From the NCBI GenBank assembly GCA_937880835.1, contig CALGRN010000304.1, positions 1 to 6,079 of the forward strand: DNA of 6,079 nt, written 5' to 3'. The notes under the pieces are model-generated. The model was given only the letters and a program-made list of their open reading frames with translations, had not been told where the DNA came from and ran no database searches. The stretch comes from an uncultured Prevotella sp. (lineage in GTDB: Bacteria; Bacteroidota; Bacteroidia; Bacteroidales; Bacteroidaceae). Shown here piece after piece: positions 1-5,919 of the stretch; within the stretch, counting starts at the first letter, position 1, and every line of letters begins with the position of its first letter. The position numbers and the translations under genes are program-made.

Positions 1-692
1 ACTTCAACATGGTGCTTGTGGGCAATGTGAATATGGACTCTCTTCGCCCGCTTTTATGTCAATACATTGCTTCTTTGCCTTCAACGGGAAAGAAAGAAAC
101 GTTTGCCGACACTTATCCGAAAGTGAGAAAGGCAGACGAGACGCATATTTTCAAAAAGAAAATGGCAACTCCTTCGGCTACGGTTTCAATATTTTACACT
201 TTCGATGAGCCTTTCAACGTAGAGACGGATATGGCTCTCGACATGTTCACACGTGTATTGCGGATTGCCTATACCGACTCTGTGAGAGAGGAGAAAGGCG
301 GTACTTACGGCGTGGGAGTAAGCTATGATATCGACAAAAACAGCCGACCTAACACGCTCTTGAAGATAAATTTCCGCACAGATCCTGCAAAATATCACGA
401 ACTTATACCTATTATATATAAGCAGATAGAGCATATAGCAAACAAAGGAGCAGAATCTTCGAGCGTAGATAAGATAAAAAAATATCTGTTGAAATCGTAT
501 GGTCAGAACATAATAAGCAACAATTATTGGGATTATGTTATATACAACAAGTTGAGATATGGCATAGATTATCACACAGGATACGAAAAACTTGTAAACG
601 ATTTCAACCACGAAGCCATAAAACAAGTTGCAAAAGACTTGCTGAAATCAAAAAGAAGAATAGAAATAACAATGATACCCGAGAACGACTGA
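1..692 (+). CDS. M16-family zinc peptidase-like protein, C-terminal part (5' truncated by window)
   Basis: The reading frame is open from the left edge (codons start at base 3) to TGA at 690-692. The ATG at base 9 is an internal Met inside the typical M16 strand ending in a VGNV motif, so the true start lies outside the window. What remains, about 229 residues, matches the C-terminal non-catalytic M16 domain. It has the conserved Arg...Tyr pair in REEKGGTYGV (about 93-102 counting from the Met at base 9), followed by a strand reading VSYDIDK and a helical tail. M16 proteins are clam-shell peptidases in which an N-terminal HxxEH half carries zinc and the C-terminal half closes the chamber. Bacteroidota carry long two-repeat periplasmic versions (PqqL-like). 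The zinc motif is not in the window, so activity cannot be judged. The gene runs on the plus strand and shows no functional link to the downstream genes, from which 900 bases separate it. No obvious terminator follows it. Confidence 0.85.
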   Translation, partial: FNMVLVGNVNMDSLRPLLCQYIASLPSTGKKETFADTYPKVRKADETHIFKKKMATPSATVSIFYTFDEPFNVETDMALDMFTRVLRIAYTDSVREEKGGTYGVGVSYDIDKNSRPNTLLKINFRTDPAKYHELIPIIYKQIEHIANKGAESSSVDKIKKYLLKSYGQNIISNNYWDYVIYNKLRYGIDYHTGYEKLVNDFNHEAIKQVAKDLLKSKRRIEITMIPEND

Positions 693-844
693 CAGTTGTT
701 CAAGCATGCGAAAAAGGCACAGTTCATAAATGACAATTAACGTGAATTATGTGCATTATATCCTCTTGCCTGCCTGAAAGAAATAATTACACGCGCACAT
801 TGTTGTAGATGTTGGTGTGCAAGGTTATGCAGATACGTACAAAG

Positions 845-877
845 ATATGCGTACAGACCAAGCGTCTGTACGCATAT
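845..877. repeat. REP-like hairpin, 14-bp perfect stem, 5-nt loop (diverged copy)
   Basis: Bases 845-858 (atatgcgtacagac) are perfectly complementary to 864-877, around the loop caagc. The inner stem cagac/gtctg and the 5-nt loop are the same as in the hairpin at 1118-1138. The following bases (acatgcagaaca, about 879-890) resemble those after the 1118-1138 hairpin (aaatgtagaaca, about 1142-1153). I therefore read this as an older, diverged member of the same repeat family in the same orientation. It could alternatively be the transcription terminator of the M16 gene, but it lacks a U-tract and lies 150 bases past the stop codon. Confidence 0.6.
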
Positions 878-1052
878 TACATGCAGAACATTTTATTTCT
901 TCCGAGAACAAATATTGTAATTTTGTGTGAATTGATAGTAATTAACCTGAGTTCGATTAATTCAATCCGAAAGATTTAATTATAATCGTTAAAAGTTGGA
1001 ACGTGAACAGACAGGCAATCTTGTTGTAAAAACATACAGGCATGTGGCAATT

Positions 1053-1082
1053 CGGACACGCACAGGGCGTGTCCCTACATGC
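1053..1082 (+). repeat. REP-like hairpin, left half of an inverted doublet
   Basis: ggacacgc (1054-1061) pairs perfectly with gcgtgtcc (1067-1074) around a 5-nt loop, followed by the flank ctacatgc. The same flank occurs in inverted orientation at 1110-1117, where it introduces the next hairpin, so the two units face each other across a 27-base spacer (1083-1109). Paired inverted REP units of this kind are called REPINs in other bacteria, where some are mobilised by RAYT (REP-associated tyrosine) transposases. No RAYT gene is present in this window. Confidence 0.7.
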
Positions 1083-1109
1083 AGGATATGATATATACAT
1101 CACCAATCA

Positions 1110-1270
1110 GCATGTAGGGACAGACCCGGTGTCTGTCCGATAAATGTAGAACAACATTATCTCGTATCGGTATGGCTACAAAAACGTCTTGCCATACAAA
1201 CCGTACTATAAGACAATAAGCGATATTCTTCAAATTATAGAAAGAATTACAATTCGTCGAACTCACGTTA
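1110..1270 (-). repeat. 161-bp dispersed repeat, copy A (inverted relative to copy B)
   Basis: This interval aligns without gaps to the reverse complement of 5919-6079, with 14 mismatches that I counted by hand in 161 positions (about 91% identity). The first 39 bases are identical. It begins with the flank gcatgtag and a hairpin (ggacagac 1118-1125, loop ccggt, gtctgtcc 1131-1138). It then runs through an AT-rich arm and ends at the bases cgaactcacgtta. Similarity stops after 1270: what follows is unrelated to what borders copy B. The arm is non-coding. Most differences are substitutions clustered at about 1211-1221, as expected for neutral decay of a repeat. Confidence 0.85.
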
Positions 1271-1531
1271 AATACGGTTTTAACGGTTATACTTAAACCA
1301 ATCAAACGAACTTCATCGAACTTCTTTTATTATGAACTATGCTTTTCTTATTACGTCCTTTTAAAGGTCAATTAAGCCGTAACACTTTCTCGAACAGCAT
1401 CTTTTCTGTTTTATTTGTTTTATTGTATAATTGCAAAACAATAGCTTTTGAAACGCCGTTTGCAAGATGCTGATATACAGGAATATAGCAGCAGCGCGGT
1501 CTTCAATGTATAAAAACGTTATTATATAATT

Positions 1532-1599
1532 ACGGCGTTATCGTAGATGTAGTTCTCTTCCTTCTTATAGAATGAGAAACAACAATGCGATAACGCCGT
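1532..1599. repeat. 12-bp perfect inverted repeat downstream of the flavoprotein gene
   Basis: acggcgttatcg (1532-1543) is the exact reverse complement of cgataacgccgt (1588-1599), with 44 bases between the arms. It starts 9 bases beyond the stop codon of the minus-strand FMN reductase gene (1608), so it could form a 3' stem on that transcript and help terminate or stabilise it. There is no run of T after it in the minus-strand direction (the sequence continues aattatataataacg), so it is not a standard intrinsic terminator. It might instead be a protein-binding palindrome or the ends of a short inserted sequence. Confidence 0.45.
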
Positions 1600-1607
1600 C
1601 ATCCGTA

Positions 1608-2159
1608 TTAAGAAATAAACTTTAAGAAGGCTTCTGCCTGCGCTTCTATTGCGGATTTCTGTTCGTCAGTGAACGTTACCACATCACTTCCCCATGCCTC
1701 GTCGTTTACTGTCAGACCGGCTTCGGGCTCTTTCATAGTGTCAGCCATAACAAAATCGAGCAATTCGTGCAGCTTTCCTCGCATTGATGCAGTTGCATTT
1801 TTGCCACCTATTCCGCTCATTGTGATTTTCTTTCCCTTTATTGCAGAACCGATTTCATTGTCCATCGGCTTCAAAGGACGTGACAACCAGTCGATAAGAT
1901 TTTTAATTATTGCAGGATAGCTGAAATTATATTCCGGTGAGATAATCCACAATCCGTCAGCCTCAATTACTGTTTTGCGAACGCGTTCCACTGCTGCTGG
2001 TGCAGGAAATTCGATATCCTGATTCATGAAAGGCACATCATCGTATTTGAGAAACTCTACATCGGCTTTGCCTTTGAGATAGCCTGTAACGAGATTTGCC
2101 AACTGTCCGTTGAACGATTTTACTCTGTTTGAACCTAATACCATTAAAATTTTCTTCAT
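1608..2159 (-). CDS. NAD(P)H-dependent FMN reductase family flavoprotein
   Basis: The 183-residue protein has the flavodoxin-like fold signatures of the NADPH-dependent FMN reductase / chromate reductase family. The N-terminal phosphate-binding loop reads GSNRVKSFN (residues 9-17), after the first strand KILMVL. The flavin-contact segment SPEYNFSYP (74-82) leads into the helix KNLIDWLSRP (86-95), and a glycine-rich stretch SGIGGKNA lies at about 115-122. Length is normal for the family. Such soluble enzymes bind FMN, usually as dimers or tetramers, and reduce flavins, quinones or azo and metal compounds with NAD(P)H. The true substrate cannot be read from sequence. The ATG is preceded by an A-rich leader (aacaagaaagatt) without a Shine-Dalgarno. 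The gene starts 42 bases after the stop of the upstream transferase gene, so read-through from the 3255-3421 promoter is possible. No clear TAnnTTTG promoter is seen in that 42-base gap. Confidence 0.9.
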   Translation of the reverse strand: MKKILMVLGSNRVKSFNGQLANLVTGYLKGKADVEFLKYDDVPFMNQDIEFPAPAAVERVRKTVIEADGLWIISPEYNFSYPAIIKNLIDWLSRPLKPMDNEIGSAIKGKKITMSGIGGKNATASMRGKLHELLDFVMADTMKEPEAGLTVNDEAWGSDVVTFTDEQKSAIEAQAEAFLKFIS

Positions 2160-2201
2160 AATCTTTCTTGTTTTGCTTTGTTTTTATATACTATTCTGTT
2201 A

Positions 2202-3254
2202 TTATCTTCTCTTTATTTTTCCGAAGGTTTTTATGCTTGTGTATTTCCTCCATATATTTAGTTTCCTGCAAGTAGGCACGCCGTGTCGTTTTATATAATC
2301 GCGCGCACCGTCCAACATGCGTCTTGCGCATTTGCCGTCGAGATGCGGATCATAGTTTTCTATAATCCATTTGCGCATCGATTTCATTTTCTCGTCATGC
2401 TGAACATCCTCGAATGCATCGCAAAGAAGTTCCGGTGAGGTTATGTTTTTCCAATAAATGTCCTTCGAAATTGCCCCGAGTGTCACCACAGGTTTGTCAA
2501 GCAGCAATGCTTCATATATGGAAGAAGAAGTATCGCTTATAACTACGTCTGACATTATTATATATTTAGTCAGACGGAAATCGTCTATATATTCCACCGA
2601 TTCGTTTTCTTCCGCAAACAGACGATATTCGTCCAACCACTCTTTACGTGTCAAAGGATGGAATTTCATAAGCAGAACAATATCCTTTTTTCTCACGAGT
2701 TCTGCGAGAGCTTCTTTTATATAAGGTAGCGAAGTGAGCTTGGGCGAGAACGTAGGAGCATAAAGCACTATCTGCTTTTTACCGTATTTTTCGAGCGATT
2801 CGGCTTTTTCGTTGTCGAAGTCATGCATGTGTCGGTATATCCAATCTTGCCTTGTCCATCCCGTTTCCAATACTTCAAAGTCGCCGTACTTGTCTGCAAG
2901 CGCGCTGAAACGAGATGTAAAATAAGGTCCTTGCGTGAAATATGTGTCGAAATAACGGCGTATCACCCAATGATCTTTCTTCTCTGCGGCGTATCCGTGA
3001 AACACTTGTATCTTCACGCCGGGCAGATAATAGGGCACTATATTGCCCGGGACAAACACTGCTTCGGGCGAAAAATCGAATGCTCGTTGCATGTCATGCG
3101 TCCAAGAAACGCTTTCTGCAAGAGGAAATTCGGGTATTTTCTTCTCGTGAACAAACCATAACACCTCATTGTTTCCTTCTCTGTCAGCCTCCGTCTGTAT
3201 AGGTTGAAGAATGTCGATTGCATATTTGTTCTCGCAGAAAAGCAGTATTCGCAT
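2202..3254 (-). CDS. CDP-glycerol glycerophosphotransferase family (TagF-like) transferase
   Basis: The 350-residue protein resembles the catalytic part of teichoic-acid-type polyol-phosphate transferases, which move glycerol-phosphate or a related polyol-phosphate from a CDP donor to an acceptor glycan or lipid. Seen in the sequence are the first catalytic-type histidine in QVFHGYAAEKKDHW (His86), a second in LLMKFHP (His199), and the donor-site stretch SDTSSSIYEALLLDKPVV (240-257), the counterpart of the family's D-x-SS motif. It is shorter than classical TagF because it lacks the extra N-terminal region. It has no signal peptide or membrane span. The C-terminus is strongly basic (KYTSIKTFGKIKRR), which could hold it to the inner face of the membrane. 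It is transcribed divergently from the operon holding a CDP-polyol-type cytidylyltransferase, the expected maker of its donor. Related glycosyltransferase-B families with this fold also use other nucleotide donors, so the donor is inferred. The start codon follows a TAnnTTTG box by 16 bases. Confidence 0.8.
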   Translation of the reverse strand: MRILLFCENKYAIDILQPIQTEADREGNNEVLWFVHEKKIPEFPLAESVSWTHDMQRAFDFSPEAVFVPGNIVPYYLPGVKIQVFHGYAAEKKDHWVIRRYFDTYFTQGPYFTSRFSALADKYGDFEVLETGWTRQDWIYRHMHDFDNEKAESLEKYGKKQIVLYAPTFSPKLTSLPYIKEALAELVRKKDIVLLMKFHPLTRKEWLDEYRLFAEENESVEYIDDFRLTKYIIMSDVVISDTSSSIYEALLLDKPVVTLGAISKDIYWKNITSPELLCDAFEDVQHDEKMKSMRKWIIENYDPHLDGKCARRMLDGARDYIKRHGVPTCRKLNIWRKYTSIKTFGKIKRR

Positions 3255-3270
3255 ATTTCTTTTTTGTGTG

Positions 3271-3278
3271 CAAATATA
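3271..3278 (-). promoter_or_regulatory. Bacteroidota-type -7 box (TATATTTG) for the transferase gene
   Basis: Read on the minus strand, 3278-3271 is TATATTTG, an exact match to the Bacteroidota sigma-ABfr -7 consensus TAnnTTTG. It lies 16 bases before the ATG at 3254, implying a 5' leader of only about 10 bases. A T-rich run (about 3292-3297) sits roughly where the -33 element would be, but does not match TTTG well. Confidence 0.6.
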
Positions 3279-3322
3279 ACGAATTTAATCTTAAAAAGCG
3301 GTAGTATGCAGGAAATTTGTAT

Positions 3323-3330
3323 TAACTTTG
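3323..3330 (+). promoter_or_regulatory. Bacteroidota-type -7 box (TAACTTTG) for the aminotransferase operon
   Basis: TAACTTTG at 3323-3330 matches TAnnTTTG exactly on the plus strand, 91 bases before the ATG at 3422. That gives a leader of about 85 bases. I find no good TTTG at the -33 position. A weaker candidate, TACTTTTC (3383-3390), lies closer to the gene. Together with the minus-strand box, this makes 3255-3421 a divergent promoter region, so the two sides of the cassette may be co-regulated. Confidence 0.5.
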
Positions 3331-3421
3331 CAATCTTATAACTGTATTATGAAATTATAGCGGCATCAGAAAGTGATTGCATTACTTTTCATGACCGTTA
3401 CATTCTAACTAAAAAAGTATA

Positions 3422-4495
3422 ATGCTGAATTTCACAATAGGACCTGTCATGAGCTCAGATGCCGTAAGAGCAATCGGCAGCGAACAAGTTCCGTATTTCA
3501 GAACGGCAGAGTTCTCCGGTCTGATGAAAGAGAATGAGGAACTGATAAAGAGATTTGCCAACGCAGAAGAAGACGCAAGAGTGGTATTTATTACCGGTTC
3601 GGGAACTGCATCTATGGAAGCTGTGGTCATGAACGTGTTCACTCCGGAAGACAAGGTGATTGTCGTTGACGGCGGAAGTTTCGGTCATCGCTTCGTGCAA
3701 TTATGCGAAATACACGGCATTCCGCATGCTGCCATAACTCCGGACATGGGCAAACAGATAACGGAAGATATGCTTGCACTCTACGAGGGAAAGGGATATA
3801 CCGGATTTCTCATCAACGTTCATGAGACATCGACAGGCGTATTGTACGACATCGACATGGTAAGCAGCTTCTGCAAACGCAACGGTATCTGCTTGGCAGT
3901 TGACGCAATAAGCTCTTTTCTTGCCGATAATTTCGACATGAAGAAGTTGAAAGCCGATGTAATGATTGCCGGTTCGCAGAAAGCTTTGGCATGTCCGCCG
4001 GGAATATCGCTTATAGTTATGTCGAAAAGAGCAGTGGAAAGAGTCAACGGAAACAATGTAAGAAGCATGTACTTCGACCTGAAAGACGCTCTGAAAAACG
4101 GCGAAAGAGGACAGACTCCGTTTACTCCTGCTGTCGGAATATTGCGCCAGATAAATGCACGTTTGCACGAAATAGACGCAAACGGAGGAACGAAAAGCGA
4201 GGTAGAACGCATCCGGACGATTGCAGAAGACTTCCGCAGAAACATATCGGGCATGCCTTTCGAGATAGTATCTCAATCATTGTCAAACGCCGTAACACCG
4301 CTTCATCCGCTCAACGCATCGGCTAACGACATATTCCTTATATTGAAAGACGAATACGATATATGGGTTTGTCCAAACGGAGGCGATTTGAAAGACAAGG
4401 TGTTTCGCGTCGGACACATAGGAGCAATTACCGTTGAAGACAACAAGATATTGATAAACGCACTGAAAGACTTACAGAAACGGGGAATTATATAA
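3422..4495 (+). CDS. Class V PLP-dependent aminotransferase (alanine-glyoxylate / AEP transaminase-like)
   Basis: The 357-residue protein has the full set of fold-type I class V aminotransferase motifs: FTIGPV at the N-terminus (4-9), the cofactor-phosphate loop TGSGTASMEA (58-67), the HETSTGV segment (134-140), the PLP-ring aspartate in VDAISS (Asp161), the Schiff-base lysine in AGSQKAL (Lys187), TPFTPAV (232-238) and the C-terminal substrate arginine in FRVGHIG (Arg329). Nothing essential appears missing. Relatives include alanine-glyoxylate, serine-pyruvate and 2-aminoethylphosphonate-pyruvate transaminases. No PEP mutase or phosphonopyruvate decarboxylase is in the window, so a phosphonate role is not supported here. 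Its stop is 2 bases before the next ATG, so it is surely co-transcribed and probably translationally coupled with the cytidylyltransferase fusion. That points to making an amino-alcohol or amino-polyol phosphate for CDP activation (inference). The start follows an A-rich leader, aaaaaagtata. Confidence 0.85.
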   Translation: MLNFTIGPVMSSDAVRAIGSEQVPYFRTAEFSGLMKENEELIKRFANAEEDARVVFITGSGTASMEAVVMNVFTPEDKVIVVDGGSFGHRFVQLCEIHGIPHAAITPDMGKQITEDMLALYEGKGYTGFLINVHETSTGVLYDIDMVSSFCKRNGICLAVDAISSFLADNFDMKKLKADVMIAGSQKALACPPGISLIVMSKRAVERVNGNNVRSMYFDLKDALKNGERGQTPFTPAVGILRQINARLHEIDANGGTKSEVERIRTIAEDFRRNISGMPFEIVSQSLSNAVTPLHPLNASANDIFLILKDEYDIWVCPNGGDLKDKVFRVGHIGAITVEDNKILINALKDLQKRGII

Positions 4496-4497
4496 AT

Positions 4498-5844
4498 ATG
4501 GTAAAGGTTATAACATACGGTACTTACGATCTGATACACTACGGACACATAAGGCTTTTGAAGCGTGCGAAAGCTTTGGGAGATTATCTTATAGTGGGCG
4601 TTACTGCTGATACATTCGACAAGGAACGAGGAAAGATAAACGTTCAACAATCGCTCATGGAGCGTATCGAGGGCATAAGAGCCACCGGAATAGCAGATGA
4701 GATAATCGTAGAAGAATATGAAGGACAGAAGATAGACGACATAAAGCGTTATGATGTAGATATCTTTACAGTCGGTTCTGATTGGAAAGGACACTTCGAT
4801 TACCTGGAAGAATACTGCAAGGTGGTGTATCGGGAACGCACAAACGGCGTTTCAAGTTCGGAAATACGTTCGGAGAAGTGTGAACTGAGAATGGGATTGG
4901 TGGGCGAATCGCCTATTATAAACAAGTTTCTGCGTGAAAGCAAGTTTGTCAACGGTATGTCGATAAGCGGAGTATGCACAAGAAACGCGGGTAAATTGTC
5001 TGCCGATGTGAAGAAACTTCCGTGCTGTACGGACGACATCGACAAACTTATCGAAGTGTCGGACGCATTGTATATAATATCAAATCCGAAAAAACATTTC
5101 AGCGATGTCAGCCGTGCGCTGATGAAAAAGAAGCATGTATTATGCGAATCACCTATTGCAACAGACACGTCGGAATGGCATCGGTTACACGAAATGGCGA
5201 AAACCAACCGCTGTGTATTTATGGATTCGATAAAGACAGCGTATTCGATAGCATATTACAGGCTTATACTGCTTGCAAAAAGCGGTATCATTGGCAAGAT
5301 AGTTTCGGTAGATTCCACGTGTACGAGTCTTAACAATACGTATCAGGACAATTTCAACGACCTTGCAGAAGAGTGGAACAGTATCTGCGCTTGGGGTCCT
5401 ACGGCACTGCTGCCGATATTCCAGCTGCTTGGCACAGAGTATTTGCAGAAGACCATTGCCACACATCTTATCGCACCCGACAGCGACTTCGACACTTTCA
5501 CTAAAATATCATTCATCTATCCCGATGCCGTTGCTTCGCTTAAAGTGGGACAGGGAGTGAAGTCGGAAGGAGAACTCGTGATTTCCGGAACGAAAGGATA
5601 CATATACGTTCCTGCCCCTTGGTGGAAGACTGATTACTTTGAAGTGAGATTTGAAAATCCTTCTGAAAACAAACGATACTTCTATCAGCTCGACGGCGAA
5701 GGAATAAGATATGAGCTTGTTTCGTTCGTAAAATCAATACAGACGGGCAACAACTTCTCATATATAGATAAGGAGATATCGCGCAAGACGACAGAGATTG
5801 TAGAGGATTTCTATGCGAAGCGCGACACTGTCATAATAATGTGA
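4498..5844 (+). CDS. Fusion: TagD-type glycerol-3-phosphate cytidylyltransferase + Gfo/Idh/MocA oxidoreductase-like domain
   Basis: The 448-residue protein has two parts. Residues 1 to about 128 closely follow TagD-like cytidylyltransferases: VITYGTYDLIHYGHI with the HxGH signature (His14, His17), an arginine at 56, VGSDW (92-96) and RTNGVSSSEIR (114-124), the CTP-binding R-T-x-G-x-S motif. That half should make a CDP-polyol (CDP-glycerol or a close analogue) from CTP and the polyol phosphate. Residues about 131-448 have the layout of Gfo/Idh/MocA oxidoreductases: a Rossmann start (RMGLVGESP, 131-139), the KKHVLCESPIA segment (211-221), GIIGKIVSVDS (263-273) and a C-terminal sheet domain. Two hallmarks are altered: GxGxxG reads GESPII, and the EKP lysine is Ser218. 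The usual D..H of the active site is also not apparent near WGPTALLPIFQLLG. So redox function is uncertain. The fusion is in frame with no internal stop, and its length matches the sum of both domains minus some trimming. It is the last gene of the operon. Confidence 0.85.
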   Translation: MVKVITYGTYDLIHYGHIRLLKRAKALGDYLIVGVTADTFDKERGKINVQQSLMERIEGIRATGIADEIIVEEYEGQKIDDIKRYDVDIFTVGSDWKGHFDYLEEYCKVVYRERTNGVSSSEIRSEKCELRMGLVGESPIINKFLRESKFVNGMSISGVCTRNAGKLSADVKKLPCCTDDIDKLIEVSDALYIISNPKKHFSDVSRALMKKKHVLCESPIATDTSEWHRLHEMAKTNRCVFMDSIKTAYSIAYYRLILLAKSGIIGKIVSVDSTCTSLNNTYQDNFNDLAEEWNSICAWGPTALLPIFQLLGTEYLQKTIATHLIAPDSDFDTFTKISFIYPDAVASLKVGQGVKSEGELVISGTKGYIYVPAPWWKTDYFEVRFENPSENKRYFYQLDGEGIRYELVSFVKSIQTGNNFSYIDKEISRKTTEIVEDFYAKRDTVIIM

Positions 5845-5873
5845 CAAGATTTATTAATTCTTATGCAAAGCAG

Positions 5874-5919
5874 ATAATAATAAAAAAGGCAGCCGTACGG
5901 TTGCCTTTTTTATTATTAT
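5874..5919 (+). terminator. Strong intrinsic terminator after the cytidylyltransferase fusion gene
   Basis: A 21-bp stem (5874-5894 with 5899-5919, one G-T pair) closes on the 4-base loop gtac. The GC core is ggcagcc/ggttgcc, followed by six T and further AT. It begins 30 bases after the stop codon. The flanking A-run and T-run are symmetric, so it could also act on transcripts arriving on the minus strand from the right. Confidence 0.9.

Larger units (their letters stand above)
942..1271. repeat. Putative ~330-bp non-coding element with terminal inverted repeats
   Basis: The 22 bases at 942-963 (beginning ttaacctgagttcga) match the reverse complement of 1250-1271 at 18 of 22 positions. The REP-like hairpin doublet (1053-1138) sits near the middle of the interval. 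Both arms also share a TTGTTGT...ACAT...TCGGACA-like pattern next to the hairpins when compared in opposite orientation, although most of the left arm has diverged. The arrangement resembles a small palindromic, MITE-like or REPIN-like element with no coding capacity. The right arm is confirmed as a repeat by its second copy at 5919-6079. The left boundary rests only on the 22-base match, so it is tentative. Confidence 0.4.
693..1607. other. Long gene-free, repeat-rich intergenic region
   Basis: These 915 bases separate the M16 gene from the 3' end of the minus-strand flavoprotein gene. I see no credible coding region. The only longer open frame (1075-1305, minus) runs straight through a repeat copy and has no family signature. 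The stretch holds a 14-bp hairpin (845-877), an inverted doublet of REP-like hairpins (1053-1138), a 161-base repeat (1110-1270) with an inverted copy at the window end, and a 12-bp inverted repeat (1532-1543 with 1588-1599). Between 1272 and 1531 there are only weak features, such as a 9-bp inverted repeat (1395-1403 with 1464-1472) and a tandem 'cgaacttc' at about 1307-1324. No tRNA or rRNA was recognised. Confidence 0.75.

Noticed and set aside
9..11. ATG at base 9 as the true start of the peptidase gene
   Set aside because: The frame is open to the window edge and the Met is followed at once by a conserved interior M16 strand, so the gene begins upstream.
845..1140. CRISPR array
   Set aside because: The repeats are self-complementary hairpins in mixed orientation, with unequal spacing and no regular spacer units or cas genes.
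1075..1305. 76-residue open frame on the minus strand in the intergenic region
   Set aside because: It runs through repeat copy A, including its hairpin, has no recognisable family features, and the homologous copy B is plainly non-coding.
2110..2298. 62-residue hydrophobic plus-strand frame that looks like a small membrane protein
   Set aside because: It is antisense to the ends of two good minus-strand genes and their A-rich spacer, which explains the Phe/Leu/Ile richness. There is no promoter or family match.
3701..4276. 191-residue open frame antisense to the aminotransferase
   Set aside because: It lies entirely opposite a strongly conserved gene with all class V motifs. Its Cys/Tyr/Ser-rich composition is typical of a reverse-strand shadow.
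4303..4794. 163-residue minus-strand frame across the aminotransferase/fusion junction
   Set aside because: It overlaps two well-supported genes on the other strand. The hydrophobic look arises from reverse-complemented AT-rich codons.
3422..5844. Phosphonate (2-aminoethylphosphonate) biosynthesis operon
   Set aside because: The aminotransferase could be AEP transaminase-like, but there is no PEP mutase or phosphonopyruvate decarboxylase, and the cytidylyltransferase is of the TagD type, not the PntC/LicC type.
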